NCBI GenBank assembly: GCA_009602735.1
Contig: WELA01005080.1
Coordinates: 98,877-122,607 of the forward strand
DNA length: 23,731 nucleotides
Reading direction: 5' to 3'
Source of the DNA: Mesotaenium endlicherianum
Lineage: Eukaryota; Streptophyta; Zygnematophyceae; Zygnematales; Mesotaeniaceae
The translations under genes were made by a program, and so were the position numbers. Shown here one piece after another: positions 18,551 through 23,731 of this stretch. The notes under the pieces are model-generated. The model did not search any database and was not told the DNA's origin. It saw nothing but the letters and a program-made list of their open reading frames with translations. Each line of letters starts with the position of its first letter. Within the stretch, counting starts at the first letter, position 1.

Positions 18551-21536
18551 TGGGACGGGGCTGCCTCTCTCCTCTCCTCTCCTCTATCGGCCTCGTGCCT
18601 TGGCGCCCCTCACTTCTTTCGGCGCAACTTGCATGGGCGCGCTCCGCTTCACGCTGTGTCCCTTTGTGTTTTTCTCCCCTCCCCCCCCCGCCCTCCTCCT
18701 TTTAGGCGCTTTTCTTTCTCTCCTCTCCTCTCTCTCTCGCTTTTTTTGTGTGGTGTGCGTAGCCACTTTTCCGATTTCTCATTCCCCAGTTGCTGCTGCC
18801 AGATAGACGGCAAGAGAAACTACGTGCCTGGACCTGGACACCCAGGCCTTGGTAGTATGGTCATATACCATATAGTATGATAATACACGACAATGTAGTC
18901 AACCCCCAAGGCGCAGCAGCCGGTTATCTCGTGTAATATATACTCCCTCTCGCGCTGGCCTCCTCCAGGAAACTTTCTCAGCCTCCTTCCCATTTGCTCA
19001 GATGGGTTATTTATGGAGGAGGCGGACCTCATCATGTCAAAGGGAGCAAGATTAAGACTGCGCCCTATACTTGATAATACTCGATACGACTAAGATGACG
19101 CTTTCTCTCCACAGTCGCTCTGCACTACACATACGCAGCAGCACATGACCGCGTCCGACTCCCTTTCGCACGGTCGCAGCCTATGTGCCAGAGACCCTTT
19201 GTGCTATGGATCGACATGTAGCATGCGAATCCGAGACAATCACCATAATGACGATTCTGCATTGCGCCAAGTATAAAAGTGCCTCTGTGTTGGCTTTCTC
19301 TACCATGAGCAATTTTCCCGCAACAATCTTCGACTTCATATCTCCATGACCTTGCGTGTACGTGTGGCGGGTGTGAGTGTATACTGCCTAACGTTGTCAT
19401 TTGTAAGCACCAATCGCCACCCTTCGGTGCGCTTACTGCTTGCTGGAAGTTAGGGGCACGTTATATCTTGCAGCGTACGTGTTTCGTTGAAATGTCAATG
19501 CCACACTTGTAACATGTTACAATCGCCCATCTCATAATCATCAGTATGCTAGGCCGACATGAGGCCAAACATTGTTATTTGGTGAGTTTCTCTAATGCTC
19601 AGACTGGCGATTGTCCATGCCGTCAGAATGGGTGAAGGTTGAGACTTTAAATGTTTAGCTACAGATCTCCAAGCTGAACGCCGAATGCCGGTATCCACCT
19701 ATATTTGCTGCAAGCCAGCCTGCGTCAGCAAGTTGCCCTAACTACTCGTATCTACAGAAAAGCAAGAGGAACAGATAAAGATACACGCTAGTGTACTTGA
19801 AGAGGAGTGGAGCAAGTTGACGATATTGTTGACGACGTTGATTAGGTGTAGCACAAACTGGACATGATCTTCTTCGCCAACAATGCGGAGGGGGGTGAGA
19901 TAAATTTCAGCTTTACAACATGGACCTCACAACAACTCTGTGCTCATGTTGGAATCAAGCAAATATAAAGTCAAAGAGAAATATGCTCAAATATTGCTAC
20001 TGGCTATAGCAACAAAAACTTTCAAGTACATGTTACGTCAAATCAGACTACCATAAATTAATTATATGATATACCAAAGTGCACAGAATTGTCGTCCAAG
20101 TAAGGCCCTCTGGGTCCCAGGAGAACACCTCTTGTGCTCTACTAAAGTTAAGCCTGGCCGACTAATTTCGCCGCTACCTACCAAACGCAAGAAGCTGAAA
20201 ACCGAGCAGCTGGACCTATCCTACACACAACTTTAAATACCTGGTACCAGAACTTCCTCTACCTCCTGCGCCACATCCAAAAAAATAATTTCACAAATCT
20301 CGGGGGGCGGGTGCGCAGTCGTTTGCTGCCATCGCAGGATGAGGCAACGGCCCAAAGACACGTGTCGGCCAGCTAAGCTGCGGAAACCAGCAAGTCTGGG
20401 GCCAGGTTTCCCACGAAGGTAGGAGCCTACTTGCTCCAGTTGCTTCTCAGTTAGTGCTTGCCCTCAGTGACGACCATGGCCACAGGCACAGCAGCAGCAC
20501 AGCAGCACGACGCCACTTCCCACAGAGGCAACCTCCGGCGAACAATTTGTTCAGCGATTGTCTGTTGTCCCAGAGCTGCCAGAGTGCTCCACATCGTCAT
20601 ATCACGGCACCTTGACAGGTGGCATGAAGCCCCTAGCTTGAGATACGCCTATACGCTGCCAAAATGAAGCTGCCCAGAATCTGCCTCGCTTGCCCTACTC
20701 TGCAGGCCAGCAGCCAATGGGCAGGCAGGCGAGCAGGCAAGGGAACAGACAGGCAGGCAGGCGAGCAGGCAAGCAGGTGAGCAGGCGAGAGCGCCCCTTT
20801 GTACTCAACACCCCAATCGTGCAGCACTACTCACACTGCACGAAAGCAGCTCTGCAGGGCCTGGCATCGCACTGCAGCGCACCGCATATCCAGCTAGCCC
20901 CTGCCACAGCCTCCTCTTGCGCACATGGGAGCGCGAGTGTCGTCCCAACAAGCGCACTTTCTACCCTGTCGAACCATCACCACTACCTCCAGCCCTGCCC
21001 ACCTCCGGCCCTGCCTACCTACGGCCCTACCTGCCTGCCTTCCCACCTTCCACACCAGCTGGCGGAAGCAGCAACCAGCACCTACACCTGCTGCTGCTGC
21101 TGCCCTCCTGGCACTAGCTACCTCTCTGGCTTTCCCAGACCCTAGGATGCCCGCAATGACACCAGGGGCCACACACGTCAAGCTTCCTGCCCTCTTTTCT
21201 TATGGCCCCATCTCTCTCACACTGACCCCTTCGCCTTGGCCCTCCTTGCCTCCAGCTGATCAGAGCGCAGACCAATTCAACCCGACCATGTCAAGACTCC
21301 TGCCTGCTATCTTCTTTGCGCCCCTGTTCCTCTGCCACAGGCTTAACGAATTGGCGGGCTGACCTCTTTGAACTGCTAGCCCTGTCCCTGCTTCACCTGA
21401 GTTCAGACCACTGCACACATGCCAACATTCCTGCGCGCCCTCTGCTTTTGTTCCCCCCCCCCCGGTTCCACAGGCTTGCCAGCTGGTGCACCCAGTCCGG
21501 CATCAACCACTAAATAATTAAGTGTAAGTGAGCGCA
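18551..21536. other. 3' flank of WRKY and intergenic DNA, no gene recognised
   Basis: 18560-18760 is pyrimidine-rich (TCTCCTC and TCTCTC runs) and may lie in the WRKY 3' untranslated region. 18900-20450 is GC-balanced to AT-rich, with only short frames (for example 91 codons on the minus strand at 19125-19400) that show no domain. 20719-20790 holds a GCAGGC-type minisatellite. 20940-21130 is pyrimidine-rich with a short CTG run. I see no tRNA, rRNA or transposase sequence here. Confidence 0.5.
20720..20790. repeat. GCAGGCGA minisatellite
   Basis: GGCAGGCAGGCGAGCAGGCA starts at 20720 and again, perfectly, at 20752, 32 bp apart. Further GAGCAGGC words continue to about 20790. Confidence 0.8.
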
Positions 21537-22961
21537 TCAGATCAGGGCCGCCTCAGACGCAGAGGATAGGGGAGGCGCAGCTGGAGCGGGAGGAGGCGAA
21601 GGAGGAAGAGGAGGGGGAGGCGGGCAGCGCTTGGCCCCGCCCATGAAGAGCTGCTGGCGGTAGAGCACCTTAGCCTCGCAAAGCAGCCGCTCGTAGTCCT
21701 GGAAGCTCTCAGCTATGGCCGCCAGGAGCTCCGCCTTCTTCTTGATGCCCGTGCTGTCGCGCGGGATGGCGGGCATAGCGTCGACCTCCTTGCACAGCGC
21801 CAGGTGGCGCACCAGGGAGCCCCGGCACTCGTCCACCTTCTTCACGATGGCCTCCTTGCGGTCCTCCAGCGCCGCGCTCACCTTCGACGAGATCCCCGTC
21901 GACGCATCGGCCTTGGCCGTGGCGCTTTCGGCCGCATTCCGTGCCGCCTGAGCCGCCGCCTCCGCCTGCTCCAGCGCCGCTCGCAGCTCCCGCGCCGTGC
22001 TCTCCAGGGCCTCGGCTGCCGCCCGGGCGCCACCCGCCTCCTCCTCGTCCTGCTCCGCCTGCCGAGCCTTCTCGTGTGCATCGCGGTCCAGCCGCTCCAG
22101 GGCCCCGTGGCTCAGCCTGTGCAGAAACTCCAGAGCATCCACGCCGCCCTCTCCGTCAGCTGCCTCCAGCTCCGGCAGGTCCAGCGGGGCCTCCGGCTCC
22201 CCAGACGGCCCCTCCGAAACCGTCCCCTCCGGTTTCCCAGGTGTCACCCCACTGGAGCCCCGCTGGATATCCTCCTTGCCCCCGCCCTCCTGCCCGCTCT
22301 CTTGCCCGCCATTCTGTCCCCCCCGGACAACGTCCTGGTGGAAGTTCTCAACGCTCCCACTATCGCTGGCCTCCATCTCGTCGCGGCTGCGGGTGCAGCC
22401 CTTGCTCTTCTCACCCTCCTCCTCTCCAGCAGCCACAGCAGGCGTGGAAGCTCTCCCCCCCCTTGCTGCCCCCACGTCCACCTCCACTGTCGTCGCCTGA
22501 CCACTTCCCCGGATGTGTGCCAGGTGGGGAACAATCTGCACTTTCACCTCCCTCAGCTCCTCCGTCGGGGCCCTTTCACAGTCAGCCCCAGCAAAGGCTC
22601 CAGGGACTCTATGCGACTCCACCACATCCACTACTACACTGAGACCAGGGGCGCCAGCACCACCACCACCACCACCAGCAGCAGCAGCAGCAGCAGCAGC
22701 AGGGGCAGTGGGGGCTGCGATCGAGGCTGCAGCCTCAACTCTCGCGGGGGTGCGGCTCTTCTCTCTCCAGGCGTCGGAGGAGAAGATGGCGTCCAGCAGC
22801 TGGGACTTGGAGAGCAGCCTCAGGTTGGCGGGGCAGAGGCCCATGAGGAGCACAAACAGCTGCAGCACCTCCTTCTTCTCCTCCTCCAGCTCTCTCCGCC
22901 TCAGCTTGTGCGCCAGCAGCAGGCTCTGATGGGACTGGCGTGCACCCACGGGCACAGGCAC
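21537..22961 (-). CDS. Unrecognised Ala/Glu-rich coiled-coil protein, probably 3' exon
   Basis: A 474-codon open frame ends at a TGA at 21537-21539. I do not recognise the family. Residues 10-72 are charged and Leu-rich (RRRELEEEKKE, then LRLLSKSQLLDAIF). Residues 83-105 are Ala and Gly runs. 106-274 is hydrophilic and probably disordered. 275-439 is a long helical, Ala/Glu/Arg-rich segment that looks like a coiled coil. 447-465 is Pro-rich. There is no signal peptide or membrane segment. No ATG begins the frame: the first codon given is GTG, and the first in-frame ATG is residue 40 (22844). A pyrimidine-rich tract ending in CAG at 22935 suggests that this exon starts at 22934 and that upstream exons lie to the right. 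The composition is far more protein-like than the antisense frame. The gene is convergent with the WRKY gene. Confidence 0.68.
   Translation of the reverse strand: MPVPVGARQSHQSLLLAHKLRRRELEEEKKEVLQLFVLLMGLCPANLRLLSKSQLLDAIFSSDAWREKSRTPARVEAAASIAAPTAPAAAAAAAAGGGGGGAGAPGLSVVVDVVESHRVPGAFAGADCERAPTEELREVKVQIVPHLAHIRGSGQATTVEVDVGAARGGRASTPAVAAGEEEGEKSKGCTRSRDEMEASDSGSVENFHQDVVRGGQNGGQESGQEGGGKEDIQRGSSGVTPGKPEGTVSEGPSGEPEAPLDLPELEAADGEGGVDALEFLHRLSHGALERLDRDAHEKARQAEQDEEEAGGARAAAEALESTARELRAALEQAEAAAQAARNAAESATAKADASTGISSKVSAALEDRKEAIVKKVDECRGSLVRHLALCKEVDAMPAIPRDSTGIKKKAELLAAIAESFQDYERLLCEAKVLYRQQLFMGGAKRCPPPPPLPPSPPPAPAAPPLSSASEAALI
22676..22702. repeat. CAG/CTG trinucleotide repeat in the coiled-coil gene
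   Basis: A short run of about nine CAG triplets on the plus strand. On the coding (minus) strand, in the reading frame used, it encodes the poly-Ala tract near residues 87-94. It is next to a CACCAC run that encodes the following Gly tract. Confidence 0.8.
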
Positions 22962-23048
22962 AGCAGAAGCACCAATAGCATAAACCCCAAGCCTTTGCGT
23001 TCATACATCATTTCCTGATGCACAAGCACGACGTGCGCGAGCCCGCGC

Positions 23049-23053
23049 ACGCG

Positions 23054-23091
<38 letters not shown>
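23049..23091. repeat. CA dinucleotide microsatellite
   Basis: About 20 uninterrupted CA units, the purest dinucleotide repeat in the window. Confidence 0.95.
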
Positions 23092-23093
<2 letters not shown>

Positions 23094-23696
23094 CACGTGC
23101 ACTAACACAGGAGCAGGAGCAGCGGCAGTCGCCCCCCGAAAAAAGCAGCACTGAAAGTGCAAATACATCGTCTTCATAACGTGCAGCTTGAAACTGTCGG
23201 CTGCACTCCCCTCCAGCCTCCACAGATTAAAGAGGTGAAGGACAAAGAAGCTTAACCCTAACGACGCATACCACTACGCCATCGTCCACTGAGCATCAGG
23301 CCTGCTCTTGCTTGCCTTCTGATGCACAGCTTGCAAACAATACCCTCCTACTTTTACGGATGCGAAGGGTGGCCAGTACAAAATAAACCCGACATGCTTA
23401 TTTTTTAGATTGTCACTATGTTGCACAAGCTCCCCCCAGTGTTTCTCGTTTCCTGGCCTTTACGACGGGCATACAAATAGGCACATTGATGTTATCAGAT
23501 TGTTGTCTTCATATGATTGTTCCTTCAAGTTCAAGAAGCCTTTGCGGTGATCATCTAGCGAGGCTGAGTATGCAGTATTGCTGGAAACAAGAAAGCTGCA
23601 ATCAATGACGATCTCCACACATCCCTCCTTGCTATACAGAAAAGAAGCTATGCAGCTCGAAGTGGACTCAACAAAAGGAACACACAGGAGACAGAC

Positions 23697-23731
23697 AGGC
23701 AGAGAGAGAGAGAGAGAGAGGGAGGGAGGGG
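23697..23731. repeat. GA microsatellite at the window edge
   Basis: CAGGCAGAGAGAGAGAGAGA followed by GGGAGGGAGGGG. The tract is cut by the window end. Confidence 0.9.

Larger units (their letters stand above)
22962..23731. other. Probable intron or 5' flank of the minus-strand gene
   Basis: A pure CA microsatellite lies at 23049-23091, and a GA run fills the window edge from 23701. The minus-strand frame across the CA repeat encodes Val/Cys runs and is not a gene. An upstream exon of the minus-strand coiled-coil gene could lie here or beyond the window, but I cannot identify it. Confidence 0.5.

Noticed and set aside
21804..23018. 404-codon plus-strand open frame opposite the coiled-coil gene
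   Set aside because: Its Leu/Arg/Ser/Pro composition is what the antisense of a GC-rich Ala/Glu gene gives, and it has no domain. The minus frame is more protein-like.

Overview
This window looks like nuclear DNA from the green-plant lineage. The evidence is a WRKY-type zinc-finger gene, a TALE/BELL-like homeobox gene, GT-AG introns and degenerate TTTAGGG/CCCTAAA telomere-type repeats. Gene density is low, with microsatellites, minisatellites and a decayed LTR retroelement between genes. Both transcription factors are strongly diverged from the flowering-plant forms. A streptophyte alga or early-diverging land plant therefore seems more likely than an angiosperm, but the species cannot be named from sequence alone.

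Layout: 1-1400 is CA/TG-rich DNA with a 16-18 bp minisatellite. 1765-2990 holds scattered telomere-like motifs that switch strand twice, around a G-rich GGTGTG-type tract. 4460-8608 (+) is a six-exon TALE homeobox gene encoding about 618 residues, with a TATA box at 4398. It carries a coiled-coil segment, an internal 60-residue duplication and a C-terminal homeodomain. 8609-11125 has no recognisable gene. 11126-13040 is a broken retrotransposon gag followed by an LTR-like segment. 13041-14880 is repeat-rich intergenic DNA. 14928-18159 (+) is a three-exon WRKY gene encoding about 697 residues. Its domain keeps the zinc ligands and the conserved R-type intron, but the WRKYGQK core reads WLQYGKK. 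Its stop-codon region is the first of four imperfect copies that continue about 340 bp into the 3' flank. 18900-21536 has no recognisable gene. 21537-22934 or 22961 (-) is the last exon of an unrecognised Ala/Glu-rich coiled-coil protein whose 5' exons are probably to the right.

The genes do not form an operon or obvious pathway. The two transcription factors are 6.3 kb apart on the same strand, and the coiled-coil gene is convergent with the WRKY gene. The most interesting observations are the altered WRKY core with CX6C spacing, the PYP-to-PKP change in the TALE loop, the duplicated acidic/basic cassette before the homeodomain, the repeated stop-codon region and the paired W-boxes inside the WRKY gene's own intron. 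All exon joins were predicted by eye from splice motifs, phase and domain continuity; no transcript or database evidence was available.
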